Shown here in pieces: positions 25,759 to 38,129 of a stretch of DNA of 64,000 nt. Position 1 is the stretch's first letter. Each line of letters opens with the position of its first letter. The notes under the pieces were generated by a model, which was not told the DNA's origin, ran no database searches, and saw nothing but the letters and a program-made list of their open reading frames with translations. This stretch comes from Coniella vitis (lineage: Eukaryota > Ascomycota > Sordariomycetes > Diaporthales > Schizoparmaceae), in the NCBI GenBank assembly GCA_011317545.1, contig WUJK01000002.1, positions 4,673,413 through 4,737,412 on the forward strand, given 5' to 3'. The position numbers and the translations under genes were made by a program.

Positions 25759-26755
25759 CCTTAACTTAGGTATAATACGATAGTATTTTAATAGTAGTTT
25801 ATAGACTAAGTAAATATATATACTTCCTACTATATAAGGAAAGTAGTATTATAGAAGAACTTATATATATATTCCTCCGTATTATTATCGCTAATTATAG
25901 AATACCTTAGGAAATTATATTAGATAGAGATAGAAAATTCGTATTAAAATTCTAAATCTTACTTACTAAATACCTCGGAATAATATAACGTATATCTACG
26001 GTATTTTATCTTTAGATAAACGGATAAATAAAACGTATTAACTAGATTATAGAATAATATCTACGATATTATATTAACTATAAATAAGATAATTAGGTCG
26101 AACTTTTGCTAACCGTATAATTCGCCTATAATAGTATAGATATAACGAGTATAGGAAAATTATTATTCTTCCTACTCTATAGATATAACCCTATAATATA
26201 CTACGAAATACTATTAGGTAGAAACGCAGAAACGGTAGACTAATATACTAAAAGAATTAAGTAATCGTACGAAGATACTCGATATATACTTTAGGATATT
26301 AAAGAATAGATAACGAAATACGCTAATTAGAAAAGGATTAAGGGATTAATCCTATAGAAAGAAGATAAAATCTACCTTAACCGTAAAAATATTAAAACTA
26401 CTAAACCTAGCGATAAACTCGATTATAAAAAACTCGGACCTTATAAAATTATATAATAGATTTTACTAGTTAATTATAAACTTAAAATCCTATATATATA
26501 TTTATACCTAATCTTCTATATTTTACTTCTAGAATTAATATTAGTAGATATAGAACTCTCGTATAATATAGATATTATCGAATTAGAATAAGTATAATAC
26601 GAAGTTAAATAGATTCTCGATTTATATAAACGTAGATACGGGAAATAATACCTTATTAAATAGAAAAACTACGATAATTCGGAAAATATATAGGAACCCC
26701 TAAAGAATATATACCTAGATCTTATTAAAGAATACGAAAATAAAAAGCTATTATA
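25759..26755 (+). pseudogene. Element C integrase and chromodomain remnant
   Basis: Picks up mid-integrase directly after the D 3' LTR and is colinear with element I from about 43,450 to 44,430. The upstream part of C pol is absent, which marks the deletion associated with D. RIP stops throughout. Confidence 0.7.
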
Positions 26756-26771
26756 GCCTTAGATAAAGAAG

Positions 26772-26844
26772 GTATTATAAGGAATCGAACCCCGGACCTC
26801 CTAATAAGAAACTAGGAACTCTAACTACTAAGCTATAAGACTAT
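26772..26844 (-). tRNA. tRNA-like sequence, antisense in element C
   Basis: Fourth recognisable copy of the 73-nt unit. B box and anticodon arm kept; acceptor stem imperfect. Confidence 0.45.
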
Positions 26845-26919
26845 TCGTATCTTTAACTATAATAACTACCCCTAGGAATAACTAGACCCTTTATTAAGGA
26901 TTATTAGTAGAAATTAAAG

Positions 26920-27560
26920 TTATAAACTAAAAGCCTTAATACCCTACGAATTACTAATAAGAAAATTAAATAAAGATAATAGAGAAATCCTAGATTAATT
27001 AAAATCCTCTAATATAATAGTTATAAAACCCTTAGGTAATAGGCCTTTAGGAACGGTCGGCTTTATAGAACGATATTTAGCCTTAGCGGCTAAACGCTCC
27101 CTCTCCGCCTCCTTATATTCTATATAATCTAGGTCCTCTAGATTCGATAAATTATAACGAATAGTATATATTATCCGCTCTCGCTATATCTTCTTCTACC
27201 TATATAAGTATATTAGCTTATCTTCTAGCTCCTTAATCTTATCCTTTAACTTTTAATATTATAAAGAAATATATAGAAGATCGGTAGAATTAGTTATCTC
27301 TAAAATATTATAATAAGGAAGCTTTAAATATATATATTCGGTATAGCGAGAAGAATTATTAGGGGAAACTTAATAAGAAATCTTACCCTTAGAATTATAG
27401 TAAGAATAAGGATATATCTCGAAGGCGTTCGAAAGAATAATTAAGTATAAGGATAACTTCTATTTAGTAGAATTAAACCTTAGATTTAACGAACGAGGTT
27501 TTATTATATAAGAAGACGACGATATAACGAATTAGGAAAGTATAATCCGAAGTAAGAATA
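26920..27560 (-). pseudogene. Antisense coiled-coil ORF (class 1) of element C
   Basis: The minus-strand frame is homologous to 13,300-14,000, with the same heptad-rich segment and the PKGLLPKG-like block, and is interrupted by TAA/TAG. Confidence 0.45.
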
Positions 27561-27626
27561 TTAGGTAGGATTATTTACGGAAATATTATAGGTCTTTAAG
27601 GATAAAGACTAATAGAACGGAGATAA

Positions 27627-28096
27627 TATTATAACCTATAAATATATAGGTTATAGGAATAGGCTAGCGTAATTATATATTAGTAAATCGGGACCTTAAC
27701 GGACCGATAGGGATCTCTTATATAAGGATATTAGGATACTTACGATAATATAATTAGGGTTAGGGTCCTAATAATTATACGATCGATAGAATCGATATCG
27801 ATTATATCGATTAGTATACTATAGATCGATAGGATCGATATCGATTATATCGATTTACTAAGATAATAGAAGGATATAAGGATAAGAGTTTATAGCTTAA
27901 TATTAGATAGTTTCCTTATAGTCTTTAGTTATAAATCTAAGTATTATTTTATATAATAGGGTAATCCCTTTTAATTACTTATAATACTTAATATTACTCG
28001 ATAATATACGAAGGCTTAAAGGTAATACTTCCCTACCTACTAATATATAATTTATAGGTACTTCTAGAATCCGGGATTTAGGCAAGGATTATTATA
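27627..28096 (+). repeat. Element C 3' LTR (type A)
   Basis: 470 bp, partner of 8,821-9,290, followed by the ATTAA duplication. Confidence 0.85.
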
Positions 28097-28101
28097 ATTA
28101 A

Positions 28102-28281
28102 TCTATACCTTTAGTCTAGAGCTAGTCTTATTAATAGGGTAATCCTTCTTAATTACTTAGTATACGGTTATACTTAATATTATTTAGTATATACGGGATT
28201 TAAAGGTAATACTTCCCTATCCTACTAATATAAAACTTATAGGTACTTCTAGAATCAGGGATTCAGGCAAGGATTATTATA
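28102..28281 (+). repeat. A0 3' LTR, last fragment
   Basis: The final 180 bp of the A0 LTR, ending GGATTATTATA at 28,281. The next base begins non-retroelement DNA and a sharp rise in GC content, so this is the edge of the transposon nest. Confidence 0.75.
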
Positions 28282-28614
28282 AGTTCCTATATAATAGCTC
28301 TGAAATCGCGTGCGTCTTTTACTGTATAAATGAAAAATTGGGCTCAACCCCTCCCTAGCTATGCCTAAAGCTCCCCGGCCAGGCCTAGGAACCCGGCTTG
28401 CCGCGGGGGTAGAACCGAGAATAAATATATTTTTCACTATATCTCTACTAGAACCCATTTGGCCTTGTATATGTCGCGCCGTTAGCACCTATACTATCCT
28501 GTGTTGCTGCATTAGTCCAATCAAAGAATTCGCATTCTCCCTGAACTTGGCCATTCAGAATCTATTACTTGCTGTTAGCCCGTATCTTTAAAAGGTCGCA
28601 TAAACATCTTTAGT
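28282..28614 (+). other. Edge of GC-rich island, no gene supported
   Basis: GC-richer DNA between the last LTR and the chitinase end. Short open frames exist on both strands but overlap each other and show no recognisable domain. Probably the 3' flank of the chitinase. Confidence 0.4.
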
Positions 28615-31600
28615 TCAACCCTTGCTCTCAAAAGTGCCGTGTCTCCGAGACTCCTCGCATCGAAACATTCTGATAAAATGCACCTGCGCATATAGATTCA
28701 AAATGCAGTCCTTTTCCACCCGCTAGGGTTGCAAAATGAAAAGCAGCAAAGACACACCACAAGACAAGCAGGAAAAGCAAGGGCAACTTACAGGCAGGAC
28801 GGTATTTCTAGTAAGCACTCCAGTAGCCGCGAGATATTGGAGGAAGGCTGAGTCGATAATCCCATAGTCCGTCTGCCAGCCGGGATATACGTATTGGTTA
28901 TCGCCAGTAGGGCCCCCGTATCCGGGACACTCCAAAAGGGGTGTGCGTCGATTACGTTGTGAGGCTGTGTTGACCGAGTTACCGTCAACACGATTTTGCC
29001 CATTGATGTACTGCCCATGGAACGCGTTATATGCATAGATACCGAGGTAAGCGTCCTGTCCCTCAATAAATACATGATCGATATGGAAATGCATTACGAA
29101 AAAGCTGTCCGGTGGCGGGTTATTTGTGAGGGTTGTCCCTCCGAATTCCTGGTAATTAGGGTTGAGGTTTGCGACGTTGTTGCCACTACCCAAAAGCCAC
29201 GCTACCTCGAGGATACCCTGCTGTTGGTTTGTTGGTCCCAAGAAATTGTCTAGTGCGGCGGAACTGTCGCGAATTTGTACTAGTCTGGTATATTGAAAGG
29301 TCAGATCTCCCATTATCACGGCGTTCATCAAGGCTGCGTAGGATGGTTGCTGGCCCGGCCCAAACACAGTCTCGTCGCTACTCGGCGATATGGCTCGGAG
29401 AGTCTTGACCCGTTGTTGTCGGTTCGTTTTACTTTGCGCGCTGCGCTCGACAAAGGCCGTATGATTGAAGTCGACGTTTCCCAACTTGACATTAAGTTTG
29501 TGTCTCTTTGTCTCATCGTGGACACGGGGGAGACTTCCACAGCCGGTAGGGTTAACGCTAGTCGGTAGTTGACAGAGTGCGGCTGAAGTGGTACTTTGGT
29601 CATCAATAACATCTCCAACGCTGGCGCCATTGCACATAACTTGTGACGTTAGGCTGACAGGGTCTTGGCCTGGGAAAGCATCGTAATAGGCCAGGAAGTC
29701 GGCAGGACTAGCATTCAGAGTGGACTCGAGGGTATCAATGTAGAGCTGAATCTCAGCTTGAGCGCTCGAAGACTGCCCTCCAGACTTGAATATGGTTGTG
29801 AGTGTCGTAAAGAACTCGAGTTGATTTGCTAGGGACAGGGACGAGCGAGCCTTTAGAAGAGTATTGGCGGCACATGTTGGATTGGCCGCCCATGCTTGCA
29901 GCTGGCTCTGGAAAGCCTGAAGCGAGGGATCGTTCTAATGTAAGCCATGGTTAGTTGCGTCTTGTCACAGTTCAAGGCCAAGAGACATGGGAGAACGGCC
30001 TTGCTGTCGACTTACAAGAGAAGTGGGCACATCACAACAATACTCTGTCTGGCCAACATCGCACCACGAGGGATCCGTTGCAATAGGATACTTGCCCGCC
30101 GGACAGCCTCCGGTGCAAGACAGTTGCAAGCTATACCAAGGACGGTTGCGGCCGTACCTAGAGAGAAATTTCGTCAGCAGCTTCACCGGGACCATGTCTG
30201 ACAGAAGGACACATTCTCTGATCGACGGAAGCGATATTTAGGAAATCTGGGGTCCACATACCAGCCACATTGGGTATATGGGACGGGAGGCTCGCAACAA
30301 AGCCCTTTATAGCCAGTTGCACAAAACTGTTCACCTCCCGCCCCAGCGATATCCTGCGTGAGTAAGGTCTCTCCAGTTGGACATGAAGGCGTACCACAAA
30401 ATGGCGCTGAGCCATGCCACCCACAGTCACCTGCCGCAGCATCTGATGCCGTGCTCTGACAGCAGAGGACTTTGTGGCCGGTCCAACATTCATCTCCAGT
30501 TCCTGAGAGGTCGGAAGCCACCTCGACCTCGCCATCGTGACATTTTCCATTGCAGAACGGGGCCGTCCCCCTCCAGGTGCAGGAGGGAACGTCATTCGAT
30601 GGGCAACAGTAATTGCGTGATCCAGTGGTACAACCCGTGAAGATTCCAGCATTACTTTTGCCGCTACCGGATGTGGCTGGGCTCGTGTTATCCGGGCAGT
30701 CGGCATTGCATTCTCCCCAGACGCAGCTAGATATAGACGAAATGTCCGTGCTACCGACAGCCAGGCTCCTCGCGACGAGACCAGTCACACCACCAAAGGT
30801 GGAGGCAGCTGATCCAGACGAATCGTCAAGCGAGGAAGCCCAGACCAAGAACCCGCCCAGACATCTTGAATCTGCATAGTCGACTTTCAGTTTGAAGGTG
30901 TCTGCATTGTCATACGAGACCCATTGGTTGGTATCCCAAACGGCTTCCATAACGGCAGCCTCTGTGTTTTCTGTTGTAATCGCATTATCGCTAGCAATGA
31001 TGTCTTGGATTTCTGCATATGAAAGGGTGCCAGAGCTTGCAGTACAGGGCCCTGGATCGCCTCCGCCGGTAAAGGGGCAGCCTGCAACGGTGCATGATGG
31101 GTCTGCGAGGGTAAATGACCGTCTAAAAGTTATTGATTTGGGTGAGCATCCATGAAAATAGCATAAACGGAGCAAATATAGTGGCGGGATGCTTGTGAAG
31201 ACGGGAGGGAGTCGATGCATAGTAACTTTGAGGACTCACCCGTAGAATCCCAACCCCATATTCACTTTGGCAGGATCAATGTTGTTCCTCCATAGAAGTT
31301 GCATTGATTCATCAATCTCGGTGAGATTTGTATGTGATCCCACGACGGCTCCGATCGATGGGTCTGTCGAATCCCACGTTCCATGAAGATCATATGTCAT
31401 GAGGTTGAACCAGTCGACAGAGGGTTCAAGATTGACAATATCAAAGTTTTGCATATACCAGTAGCTGGATGGAAGTGTAATGGATAAGCCATATGTTTGG
31501 CCGCTGGAACTGAGAGTGCTCCGAAGCTTTTTGAGAAAGGTGACATAGTTTGCAAAGTCTTCTGGCTTTCCCGATCGATCAGGAGCCACAGGGTACTCCC

Positions 31601-32557
31601 TTTACGTTGGGTTGGTACCAGATTGTCAGCCAGAGAGCGGAAGAAGAGAGAGGACGAGTAGCATATGAGAGGACTAAATATACCAGTCAATATCGACCCC
31701 GTCGAATCCATATGTTTACAGGAACGACAAAAGGGAGTCAAAGAAGGCGCTCTGTGCCGAGTCAGAAGCTGCCAAGTCAGAAAAGGTGGTAGCCGTAGGC
31801 TGGTCAGCATCATTCATAGACCAGCCGCCAATCGAAATCCACGTCTTGAGCCCCGGGTTAGAGCCTTTGAGAGCAGTGAACCGAGAGTATAGAGGAACAT
31901 CAGTTTCCTGCATAGGCGCTATCGCGAAGCTCGCAGGGTCGATCATGGCAAAAGCAAAGTTGAGATGCGTATAGGCACCCGTAGGAATACCTTCCGGAAA
32001 CACTAATGTAACGGTCAGTCGCCCGTCTTTTTTCTCAAATCGTGTAACGACAGGCTACATTTGATACTCACTCTGATCACAGCTTCTGGTTATGGACCAG
32101 CCTTCATAGTAGCCAACACTACGTCCATCCGACGCACTGGTGCCCGTACAGGAAGGCGAGGTGACTTTCTCCGTCCCACAAAAGTCAGAGGTTGTGCCGC
32201 AGAAGCCGTATTGCGAGCAGCAGACGTTAAGCGGACAGCTCTCTGCATTCGACCATTCTGCACCCCATCCGGGATCGCAGTCCGACTTTTGATCACATGA
32301 TGAGGTGCAGTTGCCAGCACCGCAAAACGTAGGTCCCAGACCACAGACACCTGTATTGCTACAGCAGCCTATTGCGCATGGTACGGTAGACGAACTGTGT
32401 AAAGGTCGTCAGTGATATAGCACAGCACATTGTATATAAGGAAACTTTCAGGATAGCATGTTCACCAGGTATATTGGGCCGACACAACTGCTAGGGCTAC
32501 CGTATAGAGTAGAACAAGAGTGGTTCGTATGGAATGTCGCAAGCCTAAACTAGTCAT
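28615..32557 (-). pseudogene. GH18 chitinase, killer-toxin-like (subgroup C), eight exons, one in-frame stop
   Basis: A secreted chitinase that would cleave beta-1,4-GlcNAc chains. Phase-consistent exons: 32557-32466, 32394-32072, 32002-31684, 31599-31240, 31122-30262, 30157-30016, 29934-28792, 28722-28615 (1,115 codons; the last exon is least certain). Order: signal peptide (about 1-27), Cys-rich chitin-binding CBM18-type region (31-115), GH18 barrel (about 125-470), three or four Cys-rich repeats (480-700) and a long C-terminal domain typical of the family. The catalytic motif D-G-V-D-I-D-W-E is intact and spans intron 3, with Glu246 as acid/base. Codon 234 is TAA (31,718-31,716), five codons before the motif and compatible with CAA to TAA by RIP. 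It would truncate the enzyme before its active site. No intron that keeps the motif removes it. The rest of the frame is clean, so inactivation is recent. Confidence 0.85.
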
Positions 32558-33253
32558 GATTACTTCACGTAAAAAGCGTGGTTGAATGTGAGTAACCTAG
32601 GCTTGGGGCTGCTTGTCGTAAGAGGTGGTAAAAAAGAGTGTACTGGGAGGATGGAATAGGAAAGATAATATTCTTTAAAAAAAAAGAAGATTGGAAAGTA
32701 ACGAGTTCTTCTATCACCTGGTGATAATGCTTGACAAATACATCAACTATCGGGAGTAAGCCGGGCATACTTCTTCCGTCGCAATCATCACAACGCTCTC
32801 GTGAACCGGCACATGGTCCTGTGCGCGAGATCTGAACATTATCCAGGGGCCGAAGGCCTTCCGATAAAAGGAACCGCGATAAATCTTCCACTTACAGACA
32901 CAGCCTGCCGCAATATTGATGACATGCAGGCGATACTATTGACTCTATGAATCCTTACAGCAGTAAAGTAAGCTTGATTGCAACCATATCCTTTATGCAG
33001 GTAAGATGAAGGCTGATCGGCCGCAAGTCACAAGCCGCCCCCTCGGCCATATATGCAAGAAAGGAGGCCAAAGCGCCCGGAGCGGGTTCAAACGCGAGCC
33101 GAGCCAGCGATGATGCCGACAAAGACTTGATGGCAGATTCTGGGCTGGAACTTCCTCATTTCTAGGAGGATGAATCCTGTCTCTCTGTTTCCCATCTGTC
33201 TTGACTTTTTGAGTTTTCACGTCTCCTATTGCTCAACAGCCAGAACTCCAACC
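32558..33253. promoter_or_regulatory. Shared divergent promoter region of chitinase and LysM genes
   Basis: 696 bp between two start codons pointing away from each other. No separate gene is supported. Head-to-head chitinase and LysM genes are a known arrangement in fungi and suggest co-regulation. I see no binding site I can name with confidence. Confidence 0.55.
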
Positions 33254-35213
33254 ATGGCAAGCTTCTCTCTTTACCATGTTATAATCGTTCTCGCTCTGAT
33301 CACGAAGCGTTGTCATTCGCAGATCAACGTCTACCCGAGTGACCTTGATCCGTCGCCCATTAATCTGTCTGCGTCGTGTATCACTGCGATTAATGCCACC
33401 ATCGACTGCGATTCTTCCATCGTTCCTCTGGCCTCCCAGGACTACTATGGCAGCTTTAGTAACGCCAGCCTGCAAGACTCCATCTGTGCTAGCAGCTGCG
33501 GCTCTGCCCTTGCAGACTACCGCGAAAATGTCCTCACGATATGCGGCACCAGCACAGAAATGCAGACTGGATACCCGGTGACGTATACCGGGGACCTGAT
33601 CTGGAGTTATTACAACTTGACCTGTCTTACTGATACGGCTACGGGTGAATACTGTACCGACTATATCAGCACCGTGAACGCGTCCATCTCAACGGACACG
33701 TCCATAAGCAGCCTTGATAGTACGGTTCTCTGTTCCCCATGCATGCTTGATTTCTTCCAGAACCGCCAGAGCACCGCCTTCTCGGGCTACTCGGCCTCCT
33801 CCGCTGTTACGTGGGCATCGATTCAAGCCCTTTGCGGCGTCTCTTACCCGACCGAAGTCCAACCGCCCGCAGCGACACCGACGTCCCTCAGTGGCTATGC
33901 CACGGCGGCTGCGTCGATCTCCTGTCTGACTGGCAAGACCTATACCGTCGCCAGTGGCGACACGTGCGCCGCTATTGCTCACGCCAACAGTGTGGCAGCG
34001 GGAACGCTTATTACCCTCAACCAGATTCTGCCTGGGTGCACAGATATAGAGGTTGGCCAGAGCCTGTGCCTCCCGCAGACTTGCACGACGTATACTGTCG
34101 CAAGTGGCGACACGTGCTTCGGTATTGCCTCGGCCGCGGGCATCTCGGTCCTGGCGTTCCTGAGCTGGAATCCCAGTATTAACAGCGCATGCACTAATTT
34201 GCTCGCCGGGTACGACGTCTGCACGAGCCTTCCGGGTGGAGTCATTTGGAATGGGACGACAATTGCAGGCATCACGCCAACAGCAACGGCTCTATACGCC
34301 ACCACGACCGTGATGCCTGCTGGACCGACGGCGTCGGGGACTACGCTGGACTGTGGCAAGTATTATCAAATTTTGCCGGGGGATATCTGCCAACTTGTGG
34401 CGCTTAACAACACTATATCTGTGGCCATGTTCGAGGCCATCAACCCGAGTGTTGATGAAGCCTGCGATAACTTAGTACCCGGTCTCTATTACTGCGTGTT
34501 TCCCACTGCAGATTGGAACAGTACCGACTCAGGTGCAAATACCACAGGCAGCTCCACTACTGTGGCGGCACCAGCGCCAACGACGACAGGTGAGGGGATA
34601 CATATATATATTCATTCATGCTAGTCAGTTTACAGAAAAGCTCGCTAACCGTTACTTATAGGAGCCACATCTTCCTGCTATAGGTGGTATATCATAGAGA
34701 GTGGGGATTACTGCTACCTGCTGGAGCAAAGCTTTGATGTGACTCTGGAGCAGCTGCAACAGTGGAACCCAGCCCTTGACGCGGCCTGCGACAACCTCAT
34801 TATCGGTGACGCGTATTGTGTCTCGGGCCCGTTAACGTCAGCGTCAGCATCAAGTACCACCACCACCACTACCCAGACCACAGTTGCACCTCCTGGGCCC
34901 ACGCTCAGCGGTTAGTCCATGCCTTCCCAGCCCACCCACTCCGTCCCTCGTCCGAGTTATGCATCTCTACCTACGTAGAGCGAGGCACTTTAGTATACTT
35001 GGGGGGTATTAAAACTGACGTCTGCCGAAATCTCTAGGGACCACGTCATCATGTTATGAGTGGCACATTGTCATCAGCGGTGACTACTGCAGCCTTCTTC
35101 AGGATGACTATGGAATTACATTTGCTCAACTGCAGGCATGGAACACAGACCTCGACAGTGCGTGCGATAACCTAGAGCTTGGAGAGGCATATTGTGTCCG
35201 TGGAACGAGTTAA
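33254..35213 (+). CDS. Secreted protein with five LysM domains
   Basis: Chitin/GlcNAc-oligomer-binding secreted protein. The ATG at 33,254 sits in an ACCATGG context directly before a signal peptide (about 1-22); an in-frame start further upstream at 33,170 would bury it. Exons 33254-34589, 34662-34910, 35038-35213 join in phase (586 aa). After a Cys-rich N-terminal domain (about 40-200), LysM modules lie near residues 224-275, 277-325, 366-415, 450-495 and 532-580. Each has paired Cys residues and the S-G-D-x-C core; in the third this reads P-G-D-I-C. Ser/Thr-rich linkers separate the last three. The architecture matches LysM proteins encoded beside subgroup-C chitinases, which may mask or scavenge chitin. 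It is head-to-head with the chitinase and tail-to-tail with the ankyrin gene. No stops or frameshifts, so it appears intact. Confidence 0.88.
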
Positions 35214-35410
35214 TAGCATCCGGGAAAACCCAATTTTGTACTATACTAAATAGAGTACAAGCCTTGTATTCTGCCTTTTGTACTGTTTTTCTAGACTCGT
35301 CCGTCCTTTTTGTGAACCTATCTTGCGTTATCTCCCAAGATCTTAATAATGGTAGATCGACTGCATAATCAAAAGCGCCTTGACTACTTTCCTGCCTCAA
35401 GGTTCCGCAC

Positions 35411-37003
35411 TTATTGCACAGTCCGATTGCTCTTAGCATCCTCTCCAGCGTCAAGTAAATCCTTTGCCGTAAACCCCCACGAATTGCGAATGGAACTCCA
35501 TGCTTGAATGCCACCAGGATGGCGCCTAATCTCCAAGAGTAAGGGCTGATCAGGATTGCTGATGCACGCGAGATAATGCATGGGCGTATTGCCATGAACA
35601 TCTTGTTGAGTAAGCACCTCCTCCGCCGATAAGCGCTGCAAGAGGTACCGTATAACCTCGCCCTGCGCAGCTCTCTGTGACCAGGGAGTATCGTGGGAGG
35701 CCGGGCTCCGGTTGGATGATTGATCCCCTCTCTGTCCGCCTCTGCACAGGCCACGGCTCCGGGACCCCCGACCTCTGGTTGTTGAGCGAACAGGGAGCTC
35801 CTTGGGCCGCCATTCAGTATCCAGAATATTAAACTCGTGGATAGAACTTTTGACAGCTTGGACTTGCAGATCAATCATGCTGTCGTCAAGCGGAAGGCTC
35901 GCCACATGGAGGAGCGTGTGGCCCAATGCAGTATTTGGGATATCGCGGAGCTTTTCCTCCCCGCCCAATGCTGCCATAACGTGTTGGACAAGCGCCATAT
36001 CAAGCGTCGCCACCGCAAAATGGACAAGGTGGCATCGAAAGACGGGAGTAGTAACCGTTAAATCGCCCTTCTGGCACATCATCTCAAACCCAGCAGTCCA
36101 GCGCGTCGAGACCGCATACATGAACGCATTCCAGCTGCGCGTGACCAGAGCCTCTGGAAAGTGATGCGGCTTGTGTCCACGAGTAAGGAGGAAATCAAGC
36201 ATTGTGATATCCCGCTGCTGTATAGCTATCCATAGGGGAGGCTCAACAGCCCACCTGGAAGGGCTATCCACGGAATCGAGAACATGACCCTCGCCTCTAT
36301 GGGCTCTCCATGCAGACTCGTCCGCGCCGTATCGGAGGAGAAGACCATAAAGCTCCTTGTTCTGCACAGCGACCGCAGCTGCAAGTGACGAAGACGGGTT
36401 GTTTGTCGGCCAGTGCACCATAGGAAAGTCGGGTTCCGCCCAGAAGCGTGCCCGTGACTGCCGACGTTGCTGCAATTCGGCTTCGCTTAAAGGCATAGCT
36501 TGGTCAATATATAACGCTGTATAGCCACGAGCCTTTACGGACTCCAGTGCCTCCACGCGCCCTCGCAGATAGCAGCCTCCCGTGATGGTAGTCGCGGGGT
36601 CCCTGCCCCGAACGAAGCGAGTACTAGCCGCAAGGTAGCATTCGTCTGGGAAGCCGTTGGGATTCGCGCCATGCTGGAGTAGCAACTCAACATGTTGGGG
36701 AAGACGGGCGTTAATCGCATTAGTAAGGGCGCTCTCCCACGGGCCGTGGAGCGGGCCAACTATGAAGTTGGCCGGTGGGAAGCCGTGGCGAAGGAGACCG
36801 CGGAGGATGCGGATATCGGACATGCAGGCGGCGCGCTGCACTGGACCAGGAACATCTACATCTTCCTGGACGCCGGTGGACTCGTTGCCAGGGTCTGGTC
36901 CGTTTGGGTTGCGGGAAGGTAGCGTTGCTAGTACTTGTGCTGAGGGCACGTAATCAATATCCGGGTCATCTCCTTCCGGGGAGTTAAGCTCTGGGCCGAT
37001 CAT
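35411..37003 (-). CDS. Ankyrin-repeat protein
   Basis: One uninterrupted 530-codon frame starting at ATG 37,003. An acidic N-terminus is followed by at least five ankyrin-type helices-and-turn units, for example ELLLQHGANPNGF (about residue 106-118), GLLLRYGADES (about 222-232), LDFLLTRGHKP, HTLLHVASL and a last unit with HGNTPMHYLA near residue 460. A basic Arg/Gly-rich insert (about 407-430) separates the last repeats. Ankyrin repeats mediate protein-protein contacts; the partner is unknown. No signal peptide. Convergent with the LysM gene, with about 200 bp between. Ankyrin genes often accompany chitinase/LysM clusters in fungi, but the role here is not known. Confidence 0.8.
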   Translation of the reverse strand: MIGPELNSPEGDDPDIDYVPSAQVLATLPSRNPNGPDPGNESTGVQEDVDVPGPVQRAACMSDIRILRGLLRHGFPPANFIVGPLHGPWESALTNAINARLPQHVELLLQHGANPNGFPDECYLAASTRFVRGRDPATTITGGCYLRGRVEALESVKARGYTALYIDQAMPLSEAELQQRRQSRARFWAEPDFPMVHWPTNNPSSSLAAAVAVQNKELYGLLLRYGADESAWRAHRGEGHVLDSVDSPSRWAVEPPLWIAIQQRDITMLDFLLTRGHKPHHFPEALVTRSWNAFMYAVSTRWTAGFEMMCQKGDLTVTTPVFRCHLVHFAVATLDMALVQHVMAALGGEEKLRDIPNTALGHTLLHVASLPLDDSMIDLQVQAVKSSIHEFNILDTEWRPKELPVRSTTRGRGSRSRGLCRGGQRGDQSSNRSPASHDTPWSQRAAQGEVIRYLLQRLSAEEVLTQQDVHGNTPMHYLACISNPDQPLLLEIRRHPGGIQAWSSIRNSWGFTAKDLLDAGEDAKSNRTVQ

Positions 37004-37220
37004 TAGGTATAGCTCGACTACGTGCGTATAGTAAGTAGGTAATGGAGAAGGTATAGTATATAGTGCTGTTGCCTAAATAATATGCGTCCGTAGGGAAGAA
37101 GCAAAGCACGTTTCGCGGGGTCGCGATTTATAATAAGGTTAGATTACCTAAGAGCGTAGTTAATAGTACGACGCAAGCGGTTAAAAGGTACTACTATATA
37201 GTAAAGGGTTTTAGTATAAT
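37004..37220 (+). other. Transition from gene island to AT-rich DNA
   Basis: Upstream flank of the ankyrin gene with falling GC content and no open frame of note. Probably contains that gene's promoter. Confidence 0.4.
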
Positions 37221-37438
<218 letters not shown>

Positions 37439-37533
37439 GCCGGAATACGTAAGCTAGTATATATTTACGGAAGTATTTCGATATACTACGCCGGTATATA
37501 TATTATTATATTAGGTTATATTATAATATAAAC

Positions 37534-38015
37534 TATAATAATCCTTGCCTAAATCCCTGATTCTAGAAGTACCTATAAGTTATATATTAGCAGGTAGGGA
37601 AGTATTACCTTTAAGTCTTTATATATTATCGAGTAATATTAAGTATTATAAGTAATTAAGAGGGATTACCCTATTATATAAAATAATACTTAGATTTATA
37701 ACTAAAGACTATAAGGAAACTATCTAATATTAAGCTATAAACTTCTATCCTTATATCCTTTTATTATTAACTATTATTCCCTAAATAGTATTTTAGATTA
37801 ATAATATCGCTTATTAATTATTACGGTCTAAGTTAATAGAGTTATAATACGGTCCTTATAATCCACCCTTATCCTATATAACCCTAACCCTAGTTATATT
37901 TTCTAATATAACTTTATTATATAAGAGATCCTTATCGGTTTATTAAGGTTCCGATTTACTAGTATATAGTTACGCTAGCCTATTCCTATAACCTATATAT
38001 TCGTAGGTTATAATA
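37534..38015 (-). repeat. Element H 3' LTR (type D)
   Basis: About 482 bp. Family-A ends with yet another U3 centre. Contains CCCTAACCCTA near 37,900. Confidence 0.8.
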
Positions 38016-38129
38016 TTATCTCCCTTTTATCGGTTTTTATCCCTAAAAACCTATAATATTTCCGTAAGTAATCCTACCTAATATTCTTACTTCGGATTAT
38101 ATCTTCCTAATTCGTTATATCGTCGAGAA

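Larger units (their letters stand above)
8821..28096 (+). mobile_element. Element C: family-A Ty3/Gypsy element, split by nested elements
   Basis: Two 470-bp LTRs of the same type (8,821-9,290 and 27,627-28,096) and perfect ATTAA duplications (8,816-8,820; 28,097-28,101) define one insertion. Own sequence remains at 9,291-10,525 (gag) and 25,759-27,626 (integrase, chromodomain, antisense module). Protease, reverse transcriptase and RNase H are missing where mosaic D lies, so C lost about 5 kb. Heavy RIP throughout. Confidence 0.8.

Noticed and set aside
28255..28591. Two overlapping short frames on opposite strands at the island edge
   Set aside because: Mutually overlapping, partly inside the LTR end, no domain or start context.
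35116..35874. Minus-strand 252-codon frame between the LysM and ankyrin genes
   Set aside because: Overlaps the LysM last exon and the ankyrin C-terminus in other frames and has no recognisable domain.
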